Below, one piece after another: positions 25,327 through 34,156 of a stretch of 64,000 bases of DNA. The notes beneath the pieces are model-generated. The model was not told where the DNA came from. It saw only the letters and a list, made by a program, of their open reading frames with translations, and made no database searches. The stretch comes from Paraburkholderia sp. ZP32-5. Its GTDB lineage: Bacteria > Pseudomonadota > Gammaproteobacteria > Burkholderiales > Burkholderiaceae. Each line of letters starts with the position of its first letter. Positions within the stretch are counted from its first letter, which is position 1. The stretch lies in assembly GCF_021390495.1 (NCBI RefSeq), contig NZ_JAJEJP010000001.1, positions 2,170,001 to 2,234,000 of the forward strand, written 5' to 3'. The translations under genes were made by a program, and so were the position numbers.

Positions 25327-25358
25327 GCGGTACTCAAGCTCATCCAACCTCACGGCGC

Positions 25359-25399
25359 TTGATCTGCGTCAACGACCGCGCCCGCCTGGCCCATAGACT
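25359..25399 (+). promoter_or_regulatory. FNR/ANR box 2 and rightward promoter
   Basis: TTGAT-CTGC-GTCAA at 25359-25372; the same four-base spacer as box 1. A -10 like TAGACT (25394-25399) predicts a start near 25406, about 41 bp from the centre at 25365.5. Serves the UspA, kinase and regulator genes. Confidence 0.65.
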
Positions 25400-25465
25400 C
25401 GATGGCACGATGGGCGGCCGCCCGCTTTGTCCCCTGCTGTGTCGTTCTGTCACGGAGTCCCGGCG

Positions 25466-26305
25466 ATGAGCTACAAAAGCATCCTCGTTCACCTCGATGC
25501 GGGCATACGCGCGCATCCGCGGCTCGAAATCGCGTTGCAGTTGGCGCATCGCTTTCATGCGCGGCTGACCGGTCTGTTTTCGACTTATGTGCCGCCGCGC
25601 CATGCGTTTGTCGTGATGGCCGGCACCGCCGACTATTACGCGGAACACGAACGCCTGCGTCACGAGCGAGCCGGCGCGCTGCAGCGGCTCTTTCACGCGG
25701 AACTCGCGCGTGCGCGAGTCGACGGTCAGTGGATCGCCGCGAACGGCGACGCGAACGACGTCGTGCCGCTGCACGCCCGTGTCGCCGATCTGATCGTGCT
25801 CGGGCAAACGGACCTGAGCGACCCCGAATCCTTCATCGCCGAGCAGTTCGTCGAGCATGTCGTGCTGGCGGCGGGCCGGCCTGTGCTGGTGGTGCCGTCC
25901 GGCGGCACCGTTGCCGCGCCGGGCCGGCACGTGCTGATCGCGTGGGACGGCAGCCGCGAAGCGACCCGGGCGATCCACGACGCGCTGCCGTTTCTCGACC
26001 ATGCCGGACAGGTGACGCTGCTGACGGTCCACGCGACCAGCGATCAACCGCCGCGCGACCGGATCGCGGGCGCGGATATCGCCGACACGCTGGCCCATCA
26101 TGGCGTGACGGCCAGGGTGCGCGAGTTGAACATCGACAACGACACGCCGGTGGGCGACGCGCTGCTGTCGCAGGCGTCCGAGCTGGACTGCGACCTGATC
26201 GTGATGGGCGCCTACGCGCATTCGCGTCTGCACGAAATGGTGCTGGGCGGCGCCACGCGCACGATACTGCAATCGATGACCGTGCCGGTTCTGCTATCGC
26301 ATTGA
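25466..26305 (+). CDS. Tandem universal stress protein (UspA family)
   Basis: A 279-residue protein with two Usp domains. The first starts SYKSILVHLDAGI; the second starts RHVLIAWDGSREA around residue 154 and ends with DCDLIVMGAYAHSRLHEMVLGGATRTIL. That is the ATP-binding style G-x2-H plus G-x9-G loop, partly altered. The start at 25466 is chosen because the frame upstream lacks conservation and CGGAG precedes the ATG. Tandem Usp proteins of this sort are produced under oxygen limitation. It is the first gene downstream of FNR-type box 2, and the kinase gene follows within 20 bp. Confidence 0.92.
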   Translation: MSYKSILVHLDAGIRAHPRLEIALQLAHRFHARLTGLFSTYVPPRHAFVVMAGTADYYAEHERLRHERAGALQRLFHAELARARVDGQWIAANGDANDVVPLHARVADLIVLGQTDLSDPESFIAEQFVEHVVLAAGRPVLVVPSGGTVAAPGRHVLIAWDGSREATRAIHDALPFLDHAGQVTLLTVHATSDQPPRDRIAGADIADTLAHHGVTARVRELNIDNDTPVGDALLSQASELDCDLIVMGAYAHSRLHEMVLGGATRTILQSMTVPVLLSH

Positions 26306-26322
26306 AAGCACTGAATAAAAAA

Positions 26323-27729
26323 ATGGACCGAATGCCGACACATGGCCGGGCCGCCAAAACCCGCCAGCCGGTCCAACCATCGCAAGCGGCCCGAAAAACC
26401 TCGCTGGCCGCCCCATCGTTGCCATGCCTGTTCGCGTGCGTGTTCGCAGCCGCGCTGACACTGGCGTTGACTCTGGCTTTCACCCGCATCATCACACCCG
26501 CTCAGGCGCACGAACACCTCGTCACGATCATCGCCACCGTCGGCATCGCAATCGCCGCGCTGCTCGCCATGCTGATCTGGCTCGCGGCCGCGTCGCGCGC
26601 GCTGGCCGGGTCTCGACGCAATGAAGCACGCATGCTGGGCATCATCCGTTCGTCGATGGAGGCGATCGTCACGATCGACGATGCCCAGAACATCGTGTTC
26701 TTCAACCCGGCGGCCGAACGGATTTTCGGCATCAGCGCGGCCGATGCGCTCGGCACCCCGCTAGCGCGTTTCATTCCGCAGCGCTTCCGGGTCGCGCATG
26801 CGCTCCATGTCGACCGATTCGGGCTCACCGGCGCGTCCGACACGCGCATGGGCGGTCAGCGCGTATTGCCGGGCTTGCGCGCGAACGGTGAGGAATTCCC
26901 GCTGGAGGCGTCGATTTCGCAACTCCACGAGGACGGCGGCAAGCTGTACACGGTGATGCTGCGCGACGTCACCAAACGGGTCGAAGCGGAAAACGCGCTG
27001 AAGCAGTCGCGCGAAGAACTGCGCCAGCTGTCGGCCAATCTGCAGAATGTGCGGGAAGAGGAAAAGCACCGTATCGCGCGCGAGCTGCACGACGATCTCG
27101 GTCAACAGTTGGCCGCGCTGAAGATGGATCTGGCGGCGCTCGAACAGGCGCTGATCGACCGCGCCGACGAGGCGTTGCCAGGCGCCGACTCGCTGCTCGA
27201 CGGCGAGATCCCCGAGCAGCTCGACGACATGCGCCGCGCCATCGATGCGGCGGTGGCGTCGCTGCGGCGAATCGCCGCCGACCTGCGCCCGACGATGCTG
27301 GACGACCTCGGCCTCGTCGCCGCGATCGAATGGCTCGCCAACGATTTCACGAACCGCTACGGGATCGACATCGTGCGCCGCATCGAGCCGCTGAACGCCG
27401 CCTATTCGAAGCAAGGCGCGACCGCGTTGTTTCGCATCGTCCAGGAAGCGCTGAACAACGTGGTCCGCCATGCGCAAGCGAGCGCCGTCGAACTGACGCT
27501 CGACACGAGCGGCACGCACTGCCTGCTGCGTATCGCCGATAATGGACGCGGCGCCGCGGCGCACGCGGTGCACCCGAGCCAGACCAAGCCGTTCGGCCTG
27601 ATCGGCGTGCGCGAACGCGCGCACCGGCTCGGCGGATCGATGCGGATCGACACCGCGCAAGACGCGGGATTCGCAATGACCGTGACGTTTCCCCTGCAAT
27701 CGATGCAACAGGAAGAGTTCGACCCATGA
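26323..27729 (+). CDS. Membrane-anchored PAS sensor histidine kinase (HisKA_3/NarX type)
   Basis: A 468-residue kinase. Two membrane segments lie at about residues 33-55 and 65-90, followed by a PAS domain (MEAIVTIDDAQNIVFFNPAAER, up to about residue 220). Then the HisKA_3 dimerisation helix has the phospho-accepting histidine in RIARELHDDLGQQLAALK, and the HATPase contains NVVRHAQA and ADNGRG. The start ATG at 26323 is just after uspA; an ATG at 26332 is also possible and the ribosome site is weak. It overlaps the regulator gene by 4 bp (ATGA), so the two form a cognate pair. Confidence 0.93.
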   Translation: MDRMPTHGRAAKTRQPVQPSQAARKTSLAAPSLPCLFACVFAAALTLALTLAFTRIITPAQAHEHLVTIIATVGIAIAALLAMLIWLAAASRALAGSRRNEARMLGIIRSSMEAIVTIDDAQNIVFFNPAAERIFGISAADALGTPLARFIPQRFRVAHALHVDRFGLTGASDTRMGGQRVLPGLRANGEEFPLEASISQLHEDGGKLYTVMLRDVTKRVEAENALKQSREELRQLSANLQNVREEEKHRIARELHDDLGQQLAALKMDLAALEQALIDRADEALPGADSLLDGEIPEQLDDMRRAIDAAVASLRRIAADLRPTMLDDLGLVAAIEWLANDFTNRYGIDIVRRIEPLNAAYSKQGATALFRIVQEALNNVVRHAQASAVELTLDTSGTHCLLRIADNGRGAAAHAVHPSQTKPFGLIGVRERAHRLGGSMRIDTAQDAGFAMTVTFPLQSMQQEEFDP

Positions 27730-28373
27730 TCAAGGTGCCGCTGGCCGACGACCACACGCTCGTGCGCGACGGGCTGCGCCATATCCTGCAGAAAGCGAGC
27801 GGCTTCGACGTGGCGGGCGAAGCCTGCGACAGCGCGACGACGATCGCGCTGATCCGCTCGACCGATGCGCACGTGCTGGTACTCGATCTGTCGATGCCCG
27901 GACGCAACGGCATCGAACTGATCCGGCAGATCAGGGACGAGCAACCCGGGCTGAGGATTCTGGTGCTGACGATGCATGCCGAGCAGCAGTACGCGGTGCG
28001 TGCGTTCAAGGCCGGCGCATCCGGCTACCTGACCAAGGAAAGCGCGAGCGCGGAGCTGGTCGACGCGGTCACGAAAATCGCGTCGGGCGGCGTCTATGTG
28101 AGCCTCGCGATGGCCGAACGTTTCGCAAGGAATCTGCAGGAGCCCGCCGACGCGTTGCCGCATCAGCGTTTGTCCGATCGCGAATTCGACGTGTTCCGTC
28201 GCATCGTCGGCGGCCAGAGCATCACGGAGATTGCCAACGAACTGTGCGTCAGCGTGAAGACGATCAGCACGCACAAAACGCGGATCCTCGAAAAAATGCA
28301 GATGCCGCACGAGAACGGGCTCGTGCGCTATGCGATCCACCACAAGCTGTTCGACGATGAAAACGATATCTAG
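27726..28373 (+). CDS. NarL/LuxR-family response regulator
   Basis: A 215-residue response regulator. The receiver domain (residues 1-120) has the acidic pair in LADDHTLV, the phosphorylation site in VLDLSMPGRNG, the threonine in LVLTMHAE and the lysine in YLTKESAS. A LuxR-type helix-turn-helix near the C terminus shows LSDREFDVFRRIVGGQSI and VSVKTISTHKTRIL. It is coupled to the kinase by a 4-bp overlap. By analogy with the RoxSR/NarXL and Burkholderia low-oxygen systems it would act on redox or respiratory genes, though this is inferred. The downstream gap to 28532 shows no terminator. Confidence 0.94.
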   Translation: MIKVPLADDHTLVRDGLRHILQKASGFDVAGEACDSATTIALIRSTDAHVLVLDLSMPGRNGIELIRQIRDEQPGLRILVLTMHAEQQYAVRAFKAGASGYLTKESASAELVDAVTKIASGGVYVSLAMAERFARNLQEPADALPHQRLSDREFDVFRRIVGGQSITEIANELCVSVKTISTHKTRILEKMQMPHENGLVRYAIHHKLFDDENDI

Positions 28374-28513
28374 GTGATATCCAGGCACGTCGGCCGTCTC
28401 TTCTCGTTTTTCCCCTCCGCTCCACTCCTTGTCTCGGACCAGGAATATTCCTACATCCGCTACCCGAACTCCTGGTGTCGCTTAAGGCAGCGCTGATGTT
28501 TTTTTGAGATAGC

Positions 28514-28531
28514 ACCACCAATACTGGTGGT
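28514..28531. promoter_or_regulatory. Perfect dyad directly before the single-domain receiver gene
   Basis: ACCACCA-ATAC-TGGTGGT, a 7-bp perfect inverted repeat with a 4-nt centre, ends at the base before the ATG at 28532. As RNA it would form a hairpin covering the only GGTGG-like ribosome site. As DNA it could be an operator. Confidence 0.5.
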
Positions 28532-28939
28532 ATGGACACCGTCACGCCCGCCACCGTATCGAGAGTCTTCCTCGTCGATGACGCGACCGATGTCAGACGC
28601 CGCCTCGCGCGGCTGCTGGCGCTGACGCCCGGCGTCGAGATCGCCGGAGAGTGCGGCGGCGTCGAGCGCGCGTTCGAGATCATCGTCGCGAGCGAGGCTC
28701 ACATTGCCGTGCTGGATCCGTGCTTTGCCGGCAAGACGAATCTGATGCTGATCGAAGCGCTTTCGCGCGCGCGGCCGTCCATCGTCAACATCGTGCTGAC
28801 GAACCATTGCGCGAGCGCATGCCGCCGTGCGTGCGAAGCGGCCGGCGCGGATTTCTTCTTCGACAAGACCGCGGAGTTCGAACTCGCCTGCCACACCGTC
28901 GAAACCCTTGCGAATGCACGCCGTGCACATTTTGCGTAG
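28532..28939 (+). CDS. Single-domain response regulator receiver
   Basis: A 135-residue stand-alone receiver starting MDTVTPATVS. All five key positions are kept: the acidic pair in FLVDDATDV, an aspartate in AVLDPCFAG, a threonine in IVLTNH and a lysine in FFDKTAEF. The loop after the phospho-aspartate (PCFAGKTN) differs from the usual M/P-G pattern. There is no output domain, so it may act as a phosphate sink or a protein-binding switch for one of the two kinases flanking it. The start lies directly after a perfect dyad that may control translation. Followed 17 bp later by the FNR-type gene. Confidence 0.85.
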   Translation: MDTVTPATVSRVFLVDDATDVRRRLARLLALTPGVEIAGECGGVERAFEIIVASEAHIAVLDPCFAGKTNLMLIEALSRARPSIVNIVLTNHCASACRRACEAAGADFFFDKTAEFELACHTVETLANARRAHFA

Positions 28940-28955
28940 CCAGCCGGAGACGATC

Positions 28956-29783
28956 ATGCAAGTTGCAACCGCCCGCGAACTTCAAGACCCGGCATACCCG
29001 GTATCCCGCGCTATGACCACGGTGCCGATCCACGCGACCCAGTCCGGCGCCGCGACGAGCCGCGGCATTCAACGCACGAATGGCACGCATGGAACAGCCG
29101 GCACGCCGCGCTGCTCCAGTTGCTCGATGCGCGCGGTCTGCATGCCGCCCGGTCTGAGCGCCAGCGAACTCGCGAAACTGGACGAGGTGATCTGCACGAC
29201 GCGTGCCGTCAAACGGGGCGACGCGCTGTATCGGACCGGCGACCCATTCCAGAGCATCTATGCGGTCCGCGCCGGATCGTTCAAAACCGTGATCGTGCAT
29301 CGCGACGGCCGCGAGCACGTCACCGGCTTCCAGATTGCCGGCGACGCGCTCGGCCTCGACGGCGTCGGCGCGGGCAAGCAGAACTGCGATGCGATCGCGC
29401 TCGAAGATAGTGCCGTGTGCATCATTCCGTTCGCGCAGCTCGAGGCGATCTGTCGCGAGATGAAGCCGATGCAGCATCACATCTATCAGATGATGAGCAG
29501 CGAGATCGTCCGCGAATCGAGCCAGATGCTGCTGCTCGGCACGATGACGGCGGAGCAGCGCGTCGCGACGTTTCTGCTGAACCTGTCGAAGCGCTTCAAG
29601 GCGCGCGGCTTCTCGGCCGCCGAATTCCATCTGCGCATGACGCGCGAGGAAATCGGCTGTTACCTCGGCATGAAGCTCGAAACGGTGAGCCGGATGTTCT
29701 CGAAGTTTCAGCGCGAACGCCTCGTCAGCGCGCAAGGCAAGACGATCCGTATCGTCGACGCGCAAGCCTTGGCGCGGATCTGA
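28956..29783 (+). CDS. FNR/ANR-type oxygen-sensing transcriptional regulator
   Basis: A 275-residue Crp/Fnr family activator starting at 28956 with GGAG upstream. The iron-sulfur ligands appear complete: C53, C56 and C62 in CSSCSMRAVC, and C155 in LEDSAVCIIPF, matching the four cysteines of E. coli FNR. C144 is extra. A cyclic-nucleotide-like domain covers about residues 75-190, and the DNA-binding helix MTREEIGCYLGMKLETVSRM carries the E-x2-SR that reads TTGA half-sites. It therefore should bind [4Fe-4S] and activate at low oxygen. The two TTGA-type boxes at 25313-25372 in the same locus fit its specificity. The N-terminal 50 residues are an extra flexible region. Confidence 0.94.
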   Translation: MQVATARELQDPAYPVSRAMTTVPIHATQSGAATSRGIQRTNGTHGTAGTPRCSSCSMRAVCMPPGLSASELAKLDEVICTTRAVKRGDALYRTGDPFQSIYAVRAGSFKTVIVHRDGREHVTGFQIAGDALGLDGVGAGKQNCDAIALEDSAVCIIPFAQLEAICREMKPMQHHIYQMMSSEIVRESSQMLLLGTMTAEQRVATFLLNLSKRFKARGFSAAEFHLRMTREEIGCYLGMKLETVSRMFSKFQRERLVSAQGKTIRIVDAQALARI

Positions 29784-29912
29784 GCGAGCCGGCGGCTAGA
29801 CGAAGTGGCACATCGCGGGCGCGTTCGGGCTCATGCGCAGTGGAACCCGCGCTGCCGACCTGATATAACTGACTGACCTGCGGCAGCCGATGCCGCGCCA
29901 CGCGGAGGAGCG

Positions 29913-31013
29913 ATGGGTCAGTCGACTGGCGAGTCTTTCCGCTTCGGCCGTGCGGCGTCGATCTCGGGCGTGCCCGTCGAGGACCGTTACTTTCTATTGA
30001 TCGAAGCGGTGCAGGATTACGCGATCTTCATGCTGGATCCGTCCGGGCGCGTGACGAGCTGGAATCCCGGCGCGCAGCGCATCAAAGGCTATACGTCCGA
30101 GGAAATCATCGGACGGCACTTCTCGACCTTCTATGCCCCGGAAGATATCGCCGCCGGCAAGCCCGCTCGCGAACTCGACATCGCCGCCGCGGCAGGCCGC
30201 GTCGAGGACGAGGGCTGGCGGGTGCGTCGCGACGGCTCGCGGTTCTGGGCCAACGTCGTGGTTTCCGCCGTGCACGATGCATCCGGCGCGCTGCTCGGCT
30301 TCGCCAAGATCACGCGTGATCTGACCGCGCGCATGCGCCTCGCGGAACTCGAGCGCGCGAACGCCGTATCCACCCATGTGCAGATCGCCCGAGAAAACGA
30401 GCAGAAGCGCATGGCGCGCGAACTCCACGACGATCTCGGGCAACGGCTGACCGCGCTGAAAATGAGCGTCGCGCTGCTCGAAGCGAATCTGCATCAGCAG
30501 CCCGCGACCGCGCCGCTCGCGTCGCAAACCCATGAACTCCAGTTGCAGATCGACGGGATGGCGGCAGCGCTTCGACGTATCGCGGCCGACCTGCGCCCGC
30601 CGCTGCTCGATGATCTCGGGCTCGCCGCCGCGCTCGAATGGCTGGCCGAGGACTTCACCAAACGCTATGGCGTGCGCGCGAGCGTTCATCTCGAACCGGC
30701 CGAGCCGGAGTTCAGCGAATTTGCATCGACCGCACTGTTCCGGATCGTTCAGGAAGCGTTGACCAATGTCGCGCGACACGCCAACGCAGGTCTCGTGCGC
30801 GTCGAGATGACGCGCGCGGGCCCGACGCTGTCGCTCGATATCGAGGACGACGGCAACGGCGCCGAACTCGACCTGCCGTGCGACAGGCACGCGTTCGGCC
30901 TGCTCGGGATCCGCGAACGCGTGCGGCAACTGCGCGGCAACGTGTCGTTTTCGAGTTCGCCGGGCCACGGCTTCAGAATCTCGATACAGATTCCCGCCGA
31001 TGCGCTCGGCTAA
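29913..31013 (+). CDS. Soluble PAS histidine kinase (HisKA_3 type)
   Basis: A 366-residue kinase without membrane segments. A PAS domain covers about residues 25-145 (YFLLIEAVQDYAIFMLDPSG, then RDGSRFWANVVV, a PAC block). HisKA_3 follows with KRMARELHDDLGQRLTALK and the histidine near residue 172, and the HATPase has NVARHANA, EDDGNGAE and GLLGIRERVRQL. It resembles the kinase at 26323 in its catalytic half but has no membrane anchor. It has no adjacent regulator of its own, so cross-talk to the NarL-type regulator or the single receiver is likely (inference). It lies 129 bp after the FNR-type gene. Confidence 0.92.
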   Translation: MGQSTGESFRFGRAASISGVPVEDRYFLLIEAVQDYAIFMLDPSGRVTSWNPGAQRIKGYTSEEIIGRHFSTFYAPEDIAAGKPARELDIAAAAGRVEDEGWRVRRDGSRFWANVVVSAVHDASGALLGFAKITRDLTARMRLAELERANAVSTHVQIARENEQKRMARELHDDLGQRLTALKMSVALLEANLHQQPATAPLASQTHELQLQIDGMAAALRRIAADLRPPLLDDLGLAAALEWLAEDFTKRYGVRASVHLEPAEPEFSEFASTALFRIVQEALTNVARHANAGLVRVEMTRAGPTLSLDIEDDGNGAELDLPCDRHAFGLLGIRERVRQLRGNVSFSSSPGHGFRISIQIPADALG

Positions 31014-31046
31014 CGCTCACGCCCGCGCACTCAGGCTCGTGACCGG

Positions 31047-31517
31047 CTAGACGGTACTGGCCTCCTGCTTGCCCTCTTCGCGAATCAGCAACACCGGACA
31101 GCGCGAGAAGCGCAAGGCCCGCTCCGCGACGCTGCCGATCACCAGACGCCGCACGCCGCGACGTCCATGCGTGCCCATCACGAGCAGATCGGTATGGATC
31201 TGCTCGGCGTGGCGCAGGATCACGTTGGCGACGTCATCGGATGGGTCGTTCGATTCGACCAGTTCGGGATGGCATGGCACGCCCGCCGCCGCGCAGGTCT
31301 GCTGCGCCTCTTCCAGCAACGATTCGCCATCCTTGCGCAGCGCCTCGACGAGCGTCAGCGGATCGTAGTGGCCGGCGTAGGAAAAAAGCGGCGTCTTGTC
31401 CAGCACATAGATCGGATGCACGACGCCCTTCGTCAACGTGGCGAAGCTGACCGCTTCTTTCAGCGCGAGTTTCGAGGAACTGCTGCCGTCGAATGCGACG
31501 AGAATGTTCTGGTACAT
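31047..31517 (-). CDS. Universal stress protein, single Usp domain
   Basis: A 156-residue UspA protein. It begins MYQNILVAFDGSSSSKLAL and ends with the ATP-binding loop MGTHGRRGVRRLVIGSVAE (G-x2-G-x9-G-S), so nucleotide binding is expected. The start at 31517 has GGAG. It converges on the PAS kinase gene, with a 33-bp gap. It belongs by type to the surrounding low-oxygen block. The upstream 347 bp show no FNR box by eye. Confidence 0.93.
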   Translation of the reverse strand: MYQNILVAFDGSSSSKLALKEAVSFATLTKGVVHPIYVLDKTPLFSYAGHYDPLTLVEALRKDGESLLEEAQQTCAAAGVPCHPELVESNDPSDDVANVILRHAEQIHTDLLVMGTHGRRGVRRLVIGSVAERALRFSRCPVLLIREEGKQEASTV

Positions 31518-31864
31518 GGCGATTCTCCGCTAGGGTGGATTCGTGGCCGGTCCGTCGATGCTGGCGCGGGTGTTCATCATGCGTTACACGTCATGCATTC
31601 ATCGCGCCGCTGTCGTGCAGATGAGGCCGCTGCGACGCTCAGCTTGCCGTCGAGCAGATCATCGAGCGCGCGGGTCGCATCGCTTAAAGCATAGGTCGTC
31701 GTTTCCATCGCGAGACGAATTTCGTTCGCGATGCGCAGCAACGACAGTCCGTACTGCGACGGCAGATGAAAGCAGTAGCGGCTATCGGCGACGGTCGCCC
31801 GGCGTAGCCACCGTCGTTCGTGCTGTTTGTCCGGAACCGGCCGCGCTGTACACCGCACCGTCGA
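31518..31864. other. Intergenic region between the UspA and the TonB receptor
   Basis: A 347-bp region. A minus-strand frame at 31577-31858 (93 codons, ATG start) contains a helix-like stretch (LRIANEIRLAM then ALSDATRALDDLLDG) that may be a small gene, but no ribosome site or family is recognised, so it is not called. No terminator of the TonB receptor gene is obvious. Confidence 0.3.
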
Positions 31865-34102
31865 TCAGAAGTCGATCTTCGCATTCAGACTGACCGTGCG
31901 CGGATCGCCCGGCGCGATGTAGTCCGAATACTGGTACATCCAGTAGCGGCGATTCGTGATGTTGTCGATCGCCGCTCTCAGCGTCACGTCGTGTCCGCCG
32001 ACACGAGTCATGTAGCTCGCGCCCGCGTTGACGATCAGATAGCCGCCCGTCTCCAGGTTGCCCGCCGGCCGCACCTTCGTGCTGCCGGTGAACTTGGCGT
32101 CGGTGCCGACCTGCAGGCCCGGCACTCCCGGTACGTCGTAGGTAACGCGCCCGGCGGCGACGAACTGCGGCGCGCCCGCGACGCGATTGCCGCTATACGA
32201 CTGCCCCTTCGCGTACCACGTATCAAGCAGCATCAGGTTGCCGGCTACCTGCCAGCCGCGGCCGACGCGCACGCTGCCGCCCGCTTCGATCCCCTCGTAG
32301 ATCGACGTGCCGTCCTGCACGTAGACGTTCTGGTCGTTCGCATACGCGGCGCCGCGTTCGATACGGAACACCGCGGCCGTCGCGCTCCAGCGTGCCTGCT
32401 CGCTCTTGATGCCGATTTCGTACTGACGCGAGCGCAACGGACGCAGCAACGCTCCGCCGTTCGCATAGATGTCGTTGACGATCGCGCCCTGCTCCAGCGA
32501 CTCCACATAGCTCGCGTACAGCGTCGTGTTCGGCTGGAGCTTGTACATCAGCGCGGCGGTCGGCGTCAGCACGCCGTTCTGTCCATACGATGACGCGAGC
32601 GTGCCGTCGAGGTTGTAGCTCTGCTGATCGTAGTTGGTGTAGCGCACGCCCGCGAGCAACGACCAGCGCTCAGTCAGCGCGATCGTATCGCTGGCGAACA
32701 GCGCCTTCTGCGTGATCTCGCTCGCGCGGTATTTGTCGAGGCCGGCGCCCGAGTAGTAGCGCCATGGATTCGGCTGGAACAGATTGCCGTCGCCGAGGGT
32801 GAAAAAGTGCGATACCGCGCTGTAGTCATTGGTCTGACGCTGCCACGATGCGCCGAGCGCCAGTTGATGCGCGAAGATGCCGGTCTTCACGTTGCCTTCG
32901 AATACGCCCTGCCAGTAGATGTCCTGGTGGCCTTCGTCGCCGTTCCAGCGACTGTCGGTGTAGTCGCCGGCCTGGTTGAGCAGCGTCAGCGTGCTCTCGT
33001 TGCGATCGCGCGACGACTTGCTGTAGCTCGCCGACGTGTTGAACGACCAGTTCGGCGTGATCCGGTATTTGACGCCCGCCGTGTAGAGCTGCAGGTTCGT
33101 GTTCAGATGCTGATCGGTGCCGCCCAGCAGATTGCTGCCGCCGCTGATCGTGGCGGGCAATTCGGTGCCCACATAGCTGCCGGTATAGATCGCGGGGGTC
33201 TGGCCACTCGAGCGGCTTTGCTGATAGATCGCGTCGAAGTAGACGCCGAGGTCGCGCGTGAGCTGACCGTCGAGCGCCACCGCCAGCGAATTGCGGTTGA
33301 TATCGCCCGCGTTGTAGGTCTTGCCCGCCTCGTGCGTGTAGTTGATGCGCGCGCCGAACATATCGTCCGGGCCGAAGCGCCGGCTCAGGTCGACGTGCTG
33401 GCTGAACACGCTATCCATCCGGTAACCGACGGACACGCTCGTCACGGGCTGCGCCGCCGGCTTCTTCGTCACGTAATTGACCACCCCGCCCGGCTCCACG
33501 AACCCGTACATGAAGCCGCCGAGTCCCTTCAGCAGTTCCACCCGTTCGAGATTTTCATAAGGCATCGTGATGCCATACGAAATAAATGGATTGCCGTCGA
33601 TGCGAAAGCCGTTCTGCCAGTCGATCGGCAGACCGCGGATCGAGATGTAGGTCGCCCACGCGCTGTACGGATTGCTGCTGTCGGTCACCGATGAGTCGAC
33701 GGCGAACACATCGCCGAGCTTGTTCGCCTGACGGTCGGCCAGTTCTTCGCCGGTCACGACAGTGGTCGAAAACGGCGTGTCGAGCTGCGAGCGCGCACCG
33801 AGCGCGCCAATCGACACGGGCGTTTGCAGATGCATCGGCGAATCGGCCTCGGTGGTCGCGCTTACTTTCACGACGGGCAATGCCTGTTCGCTTCCGTTTG
33901 CCGCCGACGATGCATCCGCGCCTGCCGTTGCTGTTGCCGCTGCCGCACTGCTTGATAGCGCCGACGCAGGCGCTGGCGCCGCTACTCCGGTGCTGCTCTG
34001 CGCCAACGCGGATTGCGCCGCGACAGCAAAAGTCAGCCAGACCGCAAGCTGCAAAGGACGATCAAGTGTGGTTTTTGGGCGTGTGGTTAGTTGATTTTTC
34101 AT
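31865..34102 (-). CDS. TonB-dependent siderophore receptor (FauA-like)
   Basis: A 745-residue outer-membrane receptor. A signal peptide runs to about residue 34 (ending ALAQ), a low-complexity Ala/Ser linker follows, then a TonB box region (LPVVKVSATTEAD). The plug domain lies at about 90-230 (STTVVTGEELADRQANK, then ISIRGLPIDWQNGFRIDG), followed by the 22-strand barrel, ending with the aromatic NAKIDF. There is no N-terminal signalling domain. Length and context match the ferric-alcaligin receptor FauA type. A Fur-like box lies 31-51 bp before the start. Divergent from the siderophore biosynthesis operon. Confidence 0.93.
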   Translation of the reverse strand: MKNQLTTRPKTTLDRPLQLAVWLTFAVAAQSALAQSSTGVAAPAPASALSSSAAAATATAGADASSAANGSEQALPVVKVSATTEADSPMHLQTPVSIGALGARSQLDTPFSTTVVTGEELADRQANKLGDVFAVDSSVTDSSNPYSAWATYISIRGLPIDWQNGFRIDGNPFISYGITMPYENLERVELLKGLGGFMYGFVEPGGVVNYVTKKPAAQPVTSVSVGYRMDSVFSQHVDLSRRFGPDDMFGARINYTHEAGKTYNAGDINRNSLAVALDGQLTRDLGVYFDAIYQQSRSSGQTPAIYTGSYVGTELPATISGGSNLLGGTDQHLNTNLQLYTAGVKYRITPNWSFNTSASYSKSSRDRNESTLTLLNQAGDYTDSRWNGDEGHQDIYWQGVFEGNVKTGIFAHQLALGASWQRQTNDYSAVSHFFTLGDGNLFQPNPWRYYSGAGLDKYRASEITQKALFASDTIALTERWSLLAGVRYTNYDQQSYNLDGTLASSYGQNGVLTPTAALMYKLQPNTTLYASYVESLEQGAIVNDIYANGGALLRPLRSRQYEIGIKSEQARWSATAAVFRIERGAAYANDQNVYVQDGTSIYEGIEAGGSVRVGRGWQVAGNLMLLDTWYAKGQSYSGNRVAGAPQFVAAGRVTYDVPGVPGLQVGTDAKFTGSTKVRPAGNLETGGYLIVNAGASYMTRVGGHDVTLRAAIDNITNRRYWMYQYSDYIAPGDPRTVSLNAKIDF

Positions 34103-34132
34103 GTCTGCCAGCGAGCGAGCGCCTCCATTAAT

Positions 34133-34156
34133 TGAGAATGCGATTGATTCTCATTT
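34133..34156. promoter_or_regulatory. Fur box upstream of the TonB receptor
   Basis: TGAGAAT-N7-ATTCTCA (34133-34153) is a perfect dyad of the Fur 7-1-7 type. The sequence AATGCGATTGATTCTCATTT (34137-34156) recurs exactly at 34542-34561. Predicts iron repression of the receptor gene. Confidence 0.75.

Noticed and set aside
31577..31858. A 93-codon minus-strand frame between uspA and the receptor
   Set aside because: Part of it looks helical but no ribosome site or family supports it; left as an intergenic note.
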